A DNA stretch of 17,639 bases from CAZFGN01 sp964518695 (GTDB lineage Bacteria; Patescibacteriota; Minisyncoccia; UBA6257; Colwellbacteraceae), in contig CAZFGN010000010.1 in the NCBI GenBank assembly GCA_964518695.1, positions 1-17,639 on the forward strand. Direction: 5' to 3'. Both the position numbers and the translations under genes were made by a program. A model generated the notes under the pieces. It was not told the origin of the DNA and made no database searches. It saw only the letters and a list, made by a program, of their open reading frames with translations. Numbering within the stretch: the first letter of the stretch is position 1; each line of letters starts with the position of its first letter. Shown in pieces: positions 1-6,299 of this stretch.

Positions 1-454
1 CCTGACTCAAAGAGGCTTTCAAGCAGTCGCGGAGAGACAAGGGGGCATCATCGTAAGTCTTTTGGAAAGACTGTGAAACCGTCCCTTGTGTTGGTTGAAC
101 AACAGATTGGCTTAAAACGCTGATTTGGAGAGTATTTGGAATTTGATCACAATCTAAAGAATAAGTCCCCGGGCCGTATTGAAAATCGGCGGCAATAGCC
201 AAATTTTTCCCCGCCGGAACGTTTATGGAATCGTTGCCTATTGAAAAACGGTGGTCGGATTTATCGTTATTTATAAAAGTGATTTCTTCGCCTTTCACGA
301 CATCAACCATTCGCGGGCTTATATCAGAACAGCTTTGTATGGTGATGGCATTATGGACGATGGGCTTGTTTTGGAAAGCAATGTACCAATAAGCACCGAA
401 GGCTAAAACAAGTAGTGATATAAAAATACTTATATTTATCTTGTAGTTATTCAT
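1..454 (-). CDS. Membrane-anchored cupredoxin-like protein, 3' end outside window
   Basis: The gene starts at the ATG complementary to 452-454 and runs off the left edge, so 151 codons are visible and the C terminus is missing. Residues about 6-26 form one hydrophobic segment that should act as an uncleaved signal anchor. Residues about 36-113 look like a small beta-sandwich: a single Cys at 42, the stretch KGEEITFINND, a His at 68 (SDHRF), then AGKN...GTYSLDCD with Cys 102. This layout recalls plastocyanin-type cupredoxins, but the C-terminal His and Met ligands expected after the second Cys are not seen, so copper binding is uncertain. The start lies 5 nt after the stop of the subtilisin-like protease gene, and AAAGAGG at the protease 3' end is a plausible ribosome site, so the two are probably cotranscribed. 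The family call is an inference from the pattern. Confidence 0.6.
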   Translation of the reverse strand, partial: MNNYKINISIFISLLVLAFGAYWYIAFQNKPIVHNAITIQSCSDISPRMVDVVKGEEITFINNDKSDHRFSIGNDSINVPAGKNLAIAADFQYGPGTYSLDCDQIPNTLQISVLSQSVVQPTQGTVSQSFQKTYDDAPLSLRDCLKASLSQ

Positions 455-459
455 AGTTA

Positions 460-2910
460 TTATGGATTTACCTCTTTAATGAATGGCTTAAAGATTTTAA
501 CAGTTACATCGGGGAAAACGAAGCTCCTGCCTCGGCGGTCGGCGCAAGAAAGTCCATAGGTGGTATTGGTTATAGGGCTTACCTTGATGCTTCCACTCGT
601 AATTCCTCCGGTGCTAAAGCCCGTGCCGGTACAGGTTCTCGCCTCTGGACAGCCCCAGGAGAGAAGGGATGATTGTGGTGGAATAATAGAGGGGGGGGTG
701 GATTTGAAATCACCGCCAGCGCAGACAAACGGTTCAACGGGGATAAACAAGTCGAAGATGGTGAAAGCTGGAGCCGTGGAAACGGGAGAACCGGTAGCGG
801 TTATCGTAACTGGATTGCTCACTACTGGACTAATACAGGAGGTACCGGTCACTTGTACTGTTACCGTATACGCGCCACTTTTGTAGTAAACGCAATTTCT
901 TTTAAGAGGATTTTCCGTGACATCGGTAAAGGTTTGCTTTACGCCGTTACCACAATCAGTATTGTAAGTTACCGGCCCCTTAATATCAGGCGGGAGCGTG
1001 ACGGTGTATTCAGTGATGAGAGGAATTGGGCCGCTTGTAGGTTCAACCCCAAGATTAGCAGTGCAAGCCGCGGGGACGATGGGTGGCGGCGGCGGCGGGG
1101 GGGGTGGGGATGGAGGGGGTGGGGTACTACCGCCGCCGCCTCCACCACCAGTAGGGAGGGGTGTTGCTGGCACACCTGGAAAAGCAATTCTAGGTAGCAC
1201 TCTTAATATAACTTTGTCACCGGCAACAGGGCGGCCTTCTGCATCGTAACAAGCTATCACAAATTCATAGTTAGGGTCGGCCTTTTGGAGCCCAGATGGG
1301 AATAATAGTCTTCCGCTAGCTCCTTTGGAACCAATCCAGCCAACATCAATCTTCTCGCCTCCGACAAAGGTTGCGGCTGTGGGGTTACAATCTTTAGAAG
1401 TCCACGATAATTCAAACGGCTGCCCGACCATAACTTCTGCGGGCCCACCACTATCACCTCCTTCGGAAACAGGGCCGCCGAGGACATTTTGAACCGCTCT
1501 TTCAGCGTTTACCAGCTTCCAAGTATGCGCCGAACCGTCGGGATAAGATACGGGTATACTATTAGCAGTGGATTTCAAAATACTAGCGATCTGCGATGAT
1601 GAGGCGCCAATTTGTTTTAGAAGGGCGGCTACCCCAGCGACGATTGGGGAAGAAAATGAGGTTCCGCTAACTATCTCATACGCATTGCCTGGAAAAGTTG
1701 TATAAACATCTTCCCCCGGCGCAGCGATCCAGAGGGCATCGGGATTATCAGAGAAATTAGAAAAATAGGCTCTTTGCTCTCTGACGTTAGTTGCTCCGAC
1801 CGCTATAACTTCTGGGGCACCTGAGGGAAAATGGAGGTCGGAGGAAATGCTGTCATTGCTTGCGGCCGCAACTAGAATAATGCCTTGTGAAGCAGCAGTG
1901 CGTATCGAGGCATATTGAGATGTTTTTCGATATTCCTCAAACGATGGCCGATACTTACCAAAACTCATATTGATTACATCTACCTTAGCAGCTGTGGCCA
2001 GATTTATCGCCAAGTCTGTATTACCGAAATAACCTGGATTGGTTTTTTGTTCTGCCTTTATAGGGAAGATATAGGCTGTTGGAGCCCCGCCATTAATACC
2101 AATACCGTTAATGGTAGCGGCTATTGTACCAGCAACCTCTGTTCCGTGGGGTTCTCCATTAGGACTGTCGTGTGAAACATCGCCATCATTGTCCCCGAAA
2201 TCCCATACATTCACCCCGTTATATTGCGTCAGGATATTTGCCTTCAGGTCGCTGTGAGAAAGATCTATGCCGCTATCTATAACAGCTACAACCACAGTTG
2301 ACAGATCTTTCTTGCCATCACGGATTTTCTTCCATGCGGCTGGTAAACCAATGTCATAGAACCACCAATTTTGGACGAAAGTCAAAGAGTTGAGACTCTC
2401 GACATCAGTTGTTGGAGGAAACTGCGCTATAAGACGATCAATGGGATAATAACTGGCTGTCTTAACTTGGTTGTTCGCTTCAAGTTTGCGGATAAGCTCT
2501 TGTAAATCCGCGAAGCTTCTCGGTTTTGCAAATTTAATGTGGTAGAAGTGGTCCCCAGGTAGTGGCACTTCTCCGACAATGGTAGCCCCGAAACCAGTAA
2601 TAAGATTCTTACGGTCATTAATAGTAACCCCGTCTTTAAAGCTAATTGATATGATATCCGAAGATACTTCTCCACCAAACGGAGATTTAACTATGTTATC
2701 AGGATTAAAATTTTCCGGGGCAATAGCAAGTTTTTGGACCATTTTATCATCGCGGAAGACAGCCTGAAATTCTTCAAAGGAAGAGACGTCTTTTATCTCA
2801 TCTGTTTTGAATGACCAGCCGCCAACGATAACGAGAAAGGCCATGATTCCTACAAAAAGCACGCCTAAAAAAATTGGGAGAAGGTTTTTGTAACGCGGCT
2901 GGATTAACAT
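460..2910 (-). CDS. Membrane-anchored subtilisin-like (S8) serine protease with C-terminal Ig/PKD-like domains
   Basis: This 816-residue protein is a secreted endopeptidase held in the membrane by one helix (residues 9-31). An I9-like propeptide fold is likely at about 85-160. The S8 catalytic domain (about 180-475) shows all hallmarks: Asp212 in AVIDSGID, His255 in PHGTEVAG, the oxyanion Asn352 in AAASND and Ser418 in SGTSFSSP. A beta-rich domain follows (about 485-572), then a low-complexity linker of seven Gly and thirteen Pro (about 588-610), a PKD-like domain (about 614-707) and a Cys-containing Ig-like domain (about 720-808) of the kind found in Parcubacteria surface proteins. It starts 10 nt after the exported-protein gene at 2921 and ends 5 nt before the cupredoxin-like gene, suggesting an operon. 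It probably cleaves extracellular protein substrates, perhaps neighbouring exported proteins; that target is inference. Two runs of eight C on the coding strand lie in its C-terminal half. Confidence 0.95.
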   Translation of the reverse strand: MLIQPRYKNLLPIFLGVLFVGIMAFLVIVGGWSFKTDEIKDVSSFEEFQAVFRDDKMVQKLAIAPENFNPDNIVKSPFGGEVSSDIISISFKDGVTINDRKNLITGFGATIVGEVPLPGDHFYHIKFAKPRSFADLQELIRKLEANNQVKTASYYPIDRLIAQFPPTTDVESLNSLTFVQNWWFYDIGLPAAWKKIRDGKKDLSTVVVAVIDSGIDLSHSDLKANILTQYNGVNVWDFGDNDGDVSHDSPNGEPHGTEVAGTIAATINGIGINGGAPTAYIFPIKAEQKTNPGYFGNTDLAINLATAAKVDVINMSFGKYRPSFEEYRKTSQYASIRTAASQGIILVAAASNDSISSDLHFPSGAPEVIAVGATNVREQRAYFSNFSDNPDALWIAAPGEDVYTTFPGNAYEIVSGTSFSSPIVAGVAALLKQIGASSSQIASILKSTANSIPVSYPDGSAHTWKLVNAERAVQNVLGGPVSEGGDSGGPAEVMVGQPFELSWTSKDCNPTAATFVGGEKIDVGWIGSKGASGRLLFPSGLQKADPNYEFVIACYDAEGRPVAGDKVILRVLPRIAFPGVPATPLPTGGGGGGGSTPPPPSPPPPPPPPPIVPAACTANLGVEPTSGPIPLITEYTVTLPPDIKGPVTYNTDCGNGVKQTFTDVTENPLKRNCVYYKSGAYTVTVQVTGTSCISPVVSNPVTITATGSPVSTAPAFTIFDLFIPVEPFVCAGGDFKSTPPSIIPPQSSLLSWGCPEARTCTGTGFSTGGITSGSIKVSPITNTTYGLSCADRRGRSFVFPDVTVKIFKPFIKEVNP
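1083..1157 (-). repeat. Low-complexity Gly/Pro linker coding tract with G-runs and self-complementarity
   Basis: The protease linker is encoded by GGN codons followed by CCN codons, so the two halves of the mRNA tract are complementary and could form a nearly all-GC hairpin of about 16 bp. The plus (template) strand carries G-runs of 8, 4, 5 and 4 within about 35 bases, a pattern that could form a G-quadruplex. The run of eight G is at 1097-1104. Confidence 0.75.
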
Positions 2911-3016
2911 AAATTCGGGCTCATCTTAACACCTTAATTTTTAGATCGACGAAGGGTTGGAGTTTTGGTGATTGTGGTTTTGGTGCCGGTGTTGGTGTGG
3001 GGGAAGGTCTACTGGC
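2852..3016. repeat. 165-bp direct repeat, copy 1
   Basis: This segment aligns with 4601-4765 at a constant offset of 1749 with about seven mismatches and no gaps. It contains, reading on the minus strand, the last 31 codons of the exported-protein gene at 2921, the 10-nt intergenic gap, and the first 20 codons of the protease gene. The match stops abruptly at both ends, which marks recombination or duplication breakpoints. Confidence 0.95.
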
Positions 3017-3835
3017 CTTCACCTGTACTACTACAAAATCCCGCACCAGTGATGAGTCCTGTGAAAACTTACCGAAAAAAGCGAACCAATCCAATAATCT
3101 AGTGAACCAATTTCCCACCGCCGGAGTAAAGCACTGCAACTGATATATGTATGTGCCTGCTGACTGACCGTAAAAATTTTGTGTGCCACCTAATGGCCAA
3201 TTCCCGCTCCATTTATTGGGCACGAGTGACTGCTCACTAACGCTTGGCAAGGACTTAAAGTAGTCCTCGGTGATTTCAAGAATTTTTTGTCCAGATGTTG
3301 CCACGCAGCGAGTTCCCTTGGTGTATTCCAACGCAGCCCATTTGATAACATAAGATCCCGGAGCATCTGTAATAAACGATTTATCGCCTAAAGAATCGAA
3401 GCTTGCAGATTGGCAATCGGATTGACCAGTACAAAAATTTAGGAAAAGTACATTCGATCCACCCAATGGCCACAATAATTCAAAAATGATAGTGCCACCG
3501 CTTACAACCCTACTTACTATCTTACCGCCAGCTTTCGTTACTACCTTAAGAACCGATTTTTCGGCGGTTTCTTCGGCTACGAGCCGTGTGCTGACGTTAA
3601 TTACATCTTTACCACCAGCATCTAATACGACGTCCGTTATGTTAGCTGGACGAAAGAGACCCTCACCGACACGACTCCCTGCCCATTCCCCCCATTTACG
3701 AACGACTTTAGTTATATTGCCATCAAATCCATATTCAACTGTATATTCTGTGGGAACAAGGATTTGGGCCGTAACCGCACTAACGCCGTTAACTATAATA
3801 AGTATAATTGTTCCTATGGTGAAGAGTCGTTTCAT
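2921..3835 (-). CDS. Exported protein of unknown function with shared Pro-rich C-terminal tail
   Basis: I do not recognise a family. I chose the ATG at 3833-3835, which gives a typical signal sequence (MKRLF then about 18 hydrophobic residues ending near AVTAQ) and 304 residues; an in-frame TTG at 3851-3853 would add six residues. The mature part has two or three beta-rich stretches with paired cysteines (CTGQSDC, CVATSG, QLQCF), suggesting disulfide-stabilised Ig-like domains outside the cell. The C terminus is a Pro-rich spacer followed by KLQPFVDLKIKVLR, identical to the tail of the otherwise unrelated protein encoded at 4670-5749. The tail resembles the opening of the VDLK-type Ig-like repeat seen in Parcubacteria secreted proteins and may be a truncated remnant. 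The protease gene follows after 10 nt. Confidence 0.8.
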   Translation of the reverse strand: MKRLFTIGTIILIIVNGVSAVTAQILVPTEYTVEYGFDGNITKVVRKWGEWAGSRVGEGLFRPANITDVVLDAGGKDVINVSTRLVAEETAEKSVLKVVTKAGGKIVSRVVSGGTIIFELLWPLGGSNVLFLNFCTGQSDCQSASFDSLGDKSFITDAPGSYVIKWAALEYTKGTRCVATSGQKILEITEDYFKSLPSVSEQSLVPNKWSGNWPLGGTQNFYGQSAGTYIYQLQCFTPAVGNWFTRLLDWFAFFGKFSQDSSLVRDFVVVQVKASRPSPTPTPAPKPQSPKLQPFVDLKIKVLR

Positions 3836-3894
3836 GATATTGAAGTCATTCAATAATAACTTTGACTATGTCGCATCTTCATTACCTTTAAGAT

Positions 3895-3903
3895 ATTGTA
3901 ACA
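3895..3903 (-). promoter_or_regulatory. Possible extended -10 promoter for the exported-protein gene
   Basis: On the minus strand TGTTACAAT (TGN plus a near-consensus -10) lies about 60 nt before the chosen ATG. No clear -35 box is present. A 10-codon reading frame (3850-3882) preceded by AAAGG lies in the presumed leader. Confidence 0.35.
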
Positions 3904-3928
3904 CAACGAAATGCCGTTTTCATACAAA

Positions 3929-3960
3929 TAAAACAATCCGTTTATAAACGGATTGTTTTA
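3929..3960. terminator. 32-bp perfect palindrome, probable bidirectional terminator
   Basis: TAAAACAATCCG and CGGATTGTTTTA flank the self-complementary TTTATAAA, making a perfect 32-bp palindrome with A/T runs on both outer sides. It lies between the small membrane protein gene and the exported-protein gene, both on the minus strand, and would end the upstream transcript. It could also be a binding site for a dimeric protein. Confidence 0.6.
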
Positions 3961-4056
3961 AGTCAGAACTATCGGGATTCTTGGCTTGTGTTAACCGAGT
4001 GGTTTTGAAGAAAGAGCGCATCATCTGATTCAAACCACGATAGAAATAAGCCAAAA

Positions 4057-4089
4057 GAAAAGGCGGCAAGGTTTTAGCTTGCCGCTTTT
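4057..4089. terminator. Bidirectional intrinsic terminator
   Basis: GCGGCAAG (4063-4070) pairs with CTTGCCGC (4078-4085) across a 7-nt loop, with A-run on the left and TTTT on the right, so a U-tract follows the hairpin in either direction. It sits 15 nt beyond the stop codon of the small membrane protein gene on the minus strand. Confidence 0.8.
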
Positions 4090-4103
4090 CGGGATAGTGG
4101 GTT

Positions 4104-4388
4104 TCAGCCATTGAACCATTGAAGCCCTTGCATAGGTCTCAGTCTCCCCAAGATTGCCTTTGCTCCATTCCAGAGAAGGAATGCCAACGAGACAAACGCC
4201 GCCATCTTGTACAATGGATAGTTAAGCGGCAGAAGCATGAGAACTAAGAGCGCACCAAGTAGGGACAGCGATGTGCCTACCGGCCCTAGCTGTTCGACTC
4301 TCGGTATCCACTCCTTGACAATCAATCGCCATGCACCAACAATAGCCAAAAGCAGAATTGGAACAGTAAACAATGGAGAATAAAACAT
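4104..4388 (-). CDS. Small three-helix membrane protein, function unknown
   Basis: The frame encodes 94 residues from the ATG at 4386-4388 (a TTG two codons upstream is also possible). Three hydrophobic segments at about residues 5-20, 38-55 and 62-80 are separated by short charged loops, and the basic C-terminal end ILGRLRPMQG suggests a cytoplasmic tail. I recognise no family. A good terminator follows its stop, which supports a transcribed gene. The start codon lies only 4 nt beyond the U-tract of a terminator-like hairpin at 4393-4438, so either expression needs readthrough of that hairpin or the frame is not translated. No ribosome site is visible. Confidence 0.5.
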   Translation of the reverse strand: MFYSPLFTVPILLLAIVGAWRLIVKEWIPRVEQLGPVGTSLSLLGALLVLMLLPLNYPLYKMAAFVSLAFLLWNGAKAILGRLRPMQGLQWFNG

Positions 4389-4392
4389 AAAC

Positions 4393-4438
4393 AAAAAAGC
4401 CGACCACTCGTCCCAACTTGAGACTTCGCAGACGGCTT
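4393..4438 (-). terminator. Terminator-like hairpin in front of the small membrane protein gene
   Basis: On the minus strand AAGCCG (complement of 4433-4438) pairs with CGGCTT (complement of 4397-4402), followed by a run of six T. The interior holds a second stem, GTCTC with GGGAC. It would act either as an intrinsic terminator of a short RNA or as an attenuator for the gene starting at 4388. Confidence 0.55.
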
Positions 4439-4557
4439 GGCTGAATTAATAAGATATTTCTGACTATTAGACTCTTGATTCTTCGTTGATTCCTACATAG
4501 GAACAATCAAAACGCCTGTTGCGCCTCAAATCATTACTTTTGAAGGAACCTTCAATG
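4393..4557 (-). ncRNA. Candidate small RNA or structured attenuator leader of about 165 nt
   Basis: A promoter with perfect TTGACA at 4587-4592 should start transcription near 4557. The RNA would then run through a TTGAAGG/CCTTCAA hairpin (about 4541-4556), a second imperfect hairpin closed by TTCC/GGAA (about 4485-4508), and end at the terminator-like hairpin at 4393-4438. I do not recognise a known riboswitch or sRNA class in it. Alternatively it is only the leader of the small membrane protein gene. Confidence 0.4.
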
Positions 4558-4563
4558 GTTTAA

Positions 4564-4592
4564 AGCGTATCATATTTAACTATTATTGTCAA
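4564..4592 (-). promoter_or_regulatory. Sigma70-type promoter
   Basis: On the minus strand TTGACA (complement of 4587-4592), a 17-nt spacer and TACGCT (complement of 4564-4569), preceded by TGA as an extended -10. It would drive the candidate small RNA or leader and possibly the small membrane protein gene. Confidence 0.6.
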
Positions 4593-4593
4593 A

Positions 4594-4659
4594 CTAAGTA
4601 ACAAAAAGCACGCCTAAAAAAATGGGGAGAAGGTTTTTGTAACGCGGCTGGATTAACAT
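4594..4659 (-). pseudogene. 22-codon remnant of the S8 protease gene 5' end
   Basis: The frame starts with ATG at 4657-4659. Its first 20 residues are identical to those of the protease encoded at 460-2910, then it diverges into Thr and a TAG stop. It lies 10 nt after the stop of the exported-protein gene at 4670, exactly as the intact protease follows the gene at 2921. It is the broken end left by a duplication or replacement event and lies within direct-repeat copy 2. Confidence 0.9.
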
Positions 4660-4765
4660 AAATTCAGGCTTATCTCAACACCTTAATTTTTAGATCGACG
4701 AAGGGTTGGAGTTTTGGTGATTGTGGTTTTGGTGCCGGTGTTGGCGTGGGAGAGGGTCTACTGGC
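4601..4765. repeat. 165-bp direct repeat, copy 2
   Basis: This is the partner of 2852-3016 at offset 1749 with about seven mismatches. It covers the shared C-terminal tail of the 359-residue exported protein, the intergenic gap and the truncated protease start. Recombination between the copies would delete or circularise a unit of 1749 bp carrying the other exported-protein gene and the small membrane protein gene. Confidence 0.95.
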
Positions 4766-5749
4766 GTTAGGTAAAACATAGACATTTAAATAATCGCTGA
4801 TGGTGTACCCGTTAGTCGTGGTACATTCCACATCTATGTGATGAGTGCCAGGACCTAGCGCTCCTAAATAAAAAGTTTTGCTATTTACAATGGGCAGATA
4901 ATCTCCTGTTACAATAGGGGTAGTCTCGCTGCCGCCAGTTGGCTGAAACGCAAGATCGTCACGATATAAAGTGGTTCCTCTATAGTGACACTCTTTTAAT
5001 TGATGCAATAGAGTAGAGCCAATCTGGTAAACAGAAATCTCGCCTGTTGCCGCGGATATTTGGCTTTGAGTAAAAGCAATCGGTTCTAGTACAGGAGACC
5101 ACAAGACTTCGTAGGGTTGTAACTTAGAAAGAGAAGCAATCCCTTGACTTCCGCTCACGAAAAGTGTCAGACGAAATTTCCCCGTATTATCTATACCACC
5201 AGCGTAATTTCTTGATTCTGGAGACGGGTCAGTAGAAGCGAGCAGAAAATAAACATACGAAACATCGCTTAAGATTCTGCCATTATTTAAATTGCAGTTT
5301 AACTGAAAAGAATAATTTCCGGGAGGCAAACTACTAACGTTAAAAGGCGCGTTAGAAGAGGCAAAGCCCGCGTTTATGTTGGCAATGTTATTGCCGCTGT
5401 CCTCGTTTTTAACACTGACAGAACAATTATCTACGTCCCTAATATATGGGTCATCAATTTTCCACTGTAAACTTATAGGCTTCCCCATCGAGATAGCCTG
5501 GGGATGTACCACATTAGTAGTTGCATCTTGGGAAGTAACATGGTAACTAGAAACTAAACCCCAGGCATCGTTTACTGTGATCCCAACAACTACGTCACTA
5601 AACCAGCCATCGTATACGTTCCCATGTAAAGGAAAAGATTTAGCTAGTGGGTCCGAGAGAGTTGCGGCATGAGTTCCGTGAATAAGGTAGAGTGTTCCAA
5701 TGATTAGAGTGAAAAAAATAAATAAAGAGATGGTGACTACTTTTTTCAT
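4670..5749 (-). CDS. Exported protein with Ig-like regions and the shared Pro-rich tail
   Basis: The 359-residue product has an N-terminal signal sequence (MKKVV then about 20 hydrophobic residues ending near THAATLS). The mature part seems to hold two beta-sandwich-like regions, each with a cysteine pair: about residues 85-170 (DNCSVSVKN and SFQLNCNL) and about 190-325 (KECHYRG and HIDVECTT). The family is not recognised. From residue 329 the sequence ASRPSPTPTP...VDLKIKVLR is identical to the tail of the protein encoded at 2921-3835, although the upstream parts are unrelated. A -10 box lies 9 nt before the ATG, so the mRNA may be almost leaderless. A surface or secreted role is inferred from the signal and the disulfide-type cysteines. 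Confidence 0.85.
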   Translation of the reverse strand: MKKVVTISLFIFFTLIIGTLYLIHGTHAATLSDPLAKSFPLHGNVYDGWFSDVVVGITVNDAWGLVSSYHVTSQDATTNVVHPQAISMGKPISLQWKIDDPYIRDVDNCSVSVKNEDSGNNIANINAGFASSNAPFNVSSLPPGNYSFQLNCNLNNGRILSDVSYVYFLLASTDPSPESRNYAGGIDNTGKFRLTLFVSGSQGIASLSKLQPYEVLWSPVLEPIAFTQSQISAATGEISVYQIGSTLLHQLKECHYRGTTLYRDDLAFQPTGGSETTPIVTGDYLPIVNSKTFYLGALGPGTHHIDVECTTTNGYTISDYLNVYVLPNASRPSPTPTPAPKPQSPKLQPFVDLKIKVLR

Positions 5750-5758
5750 GTTAACTGA

Positions 5759-5764
5759 ATTATA
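5759..5764 (-). promoter_or_regulatory. -10 box for the 359-residue exported protein
   Basis: The minus strand reads TATAAT followed by nine bases and the ATG at 5747-5749, which places the transcription start two or three bases from the start codon. TTTTAG, 17 nt upstream, is a poor -35. Confidence 0.6.
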
Positions 5765-5782
5765 GTAAATTCTTTACTGAAC

Positions 5783-5821
5783 TAAAAGAAGCTTTCCCTT
5801 TGAAATGGAAAGCCTCTTTTG
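5783..5821. terminator. Intrinsic terminator of the 82-residue protein gene
   Basis: AGAAGCTTTCC (5787-5797) pairs with GGAAAGCCTCT (5807-5817) with one G:U pair, and T-runs follow on both strands. It lies 13 nt beyond the stop at 5834 and directly before the promoter of the 359-residue protein gene. Confidence 0.8.
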
Positions 5822-5833
5822 TAACGCGAGCCG

Positions 5834-6082
5834 TTAGAAGGAAAAGTTGTCCTCTATCACGCACCCTATAAGCGGGGGCGTACTCACTGCCATATGAAGG
5901 TCACATGGATTGGAAGGGATGGCGCTGTAGACCATCTGGTTTCCGTGAGAAAGAGAAAACTTCGCTTCAACCTTGGGATTCATCACTGACGCTACTGGAG
6001 CGTGAGGAACAGTTGCGACAACTGCCACCACGATGAGTCCAGCGATAAGAACGGCACCTCCTAAAACAGTTCTTTTGGTCAT
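5834..6082 (-). CDS. Small membrane-anchored extracytoplasmic protein, function unknown
   Basis: The 82-residue product begins MTKRTVLGG, with a hydrophobic segment at about 7-26 that fits a signal anchor or cleavable signal. The rest (about 55 residues) is polar and carries two cysteines (NPCDLHM and IGCVIED) that could form a disulfide outside the cell. I recognise no family. The gene stands alone, with a strong upstream promoter at 6221-6249 giving a leader of about 130 nt, and its own terminator, which supports it as a real unit. No clear ribosome site precedes the ATG. Confidence 0.65.
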   Translation of the reverse strand: MTKRTVLGGAVLIAGLIVVAVVATVPHAPVASVMNPKVEAKFSLSHGNQMVYSAIPSNPCDLHMAVSTPPLIGCVIEDNFSF

Positions 6083-6220
6083 ATGTTTTTTTGGTCGTTC
6101 CCCAATCCCAAGTAAGCTTGAGACAGGTTCACGACTTGTTAAGATAAATAAAACTCAATTTTTTAATAAATTCGTTATCCTGCCTAGCTCGGCTCAAGAT
6201 ATTTGAAAGAGCTTATTGTA

Positions 6221-6249
6221 TTTATACTATATTATGGAGAAATAGTCAA
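6221..6249 (-). promoter_or_regulatory. Sigma70-type promoter for the 82-residue protein gene
   Basis: On the minus strand TTGACT (complement of 6244-6249), exactly 17 nt, then TATAAA (complement of 6221-6226). It sits just past the terminator of the preceding minus-strand gene. Confidence 0.7.
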
Positions 6250-6265
6250 GAGTAGGGCAAAAATC

Positions 6266-6299
6266 AAAAAGCGGCCCTTTTAAACGAGGCCGCTTTTTT
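6266..6299. terminator. Bidirectional intrinsic terminator overlapping a gene end
   Basis: GCGGCC (6271-6276) pairs with GGCCGC (6288-6293), with A5 on the left and T6 on the right. The stop codon of the minus-strand nuclease-like gene (6280-6282) lies in the loop, so the 3' end of that gene is part of its own terminator. Confidence 0.85.

Noticed and set aside
998..1249. Open plus-strand frame rich in Gly and Pro opposite the protease linker
   Set aside because: It is the mirror of the low-complexity codons of the protease, whose catalytic and domain motifs are clear on the other strand.
3920..4111. 63-codon minus-strand frame between the small membrane protein and the exported protein genes
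   Set aside because: It runs through two terminator hairpins, has no ribosome site and no recognisable motif.
4393..4438. GGGACGAG resembling the guanidine-II (mini-ykkC) loop
   Set aside because: The class needs two hairpins each with an ACGR loop; here the bases fall in an internal loop and only one is present.
4222..4506. 94-codon frame overlapping the small membrane protein in another frame
   Set aside because: Composition is frame-shifted membrane-protein sequence (Cys- and Arg-rich) and it starts inside the structured RNA region.
6083..6265. Riboswitch in the leader of the 82-residue protein gene
   Set aside because: The only pairing seen is a distant CTTGAG/CTCAAG, with no known conserved core.
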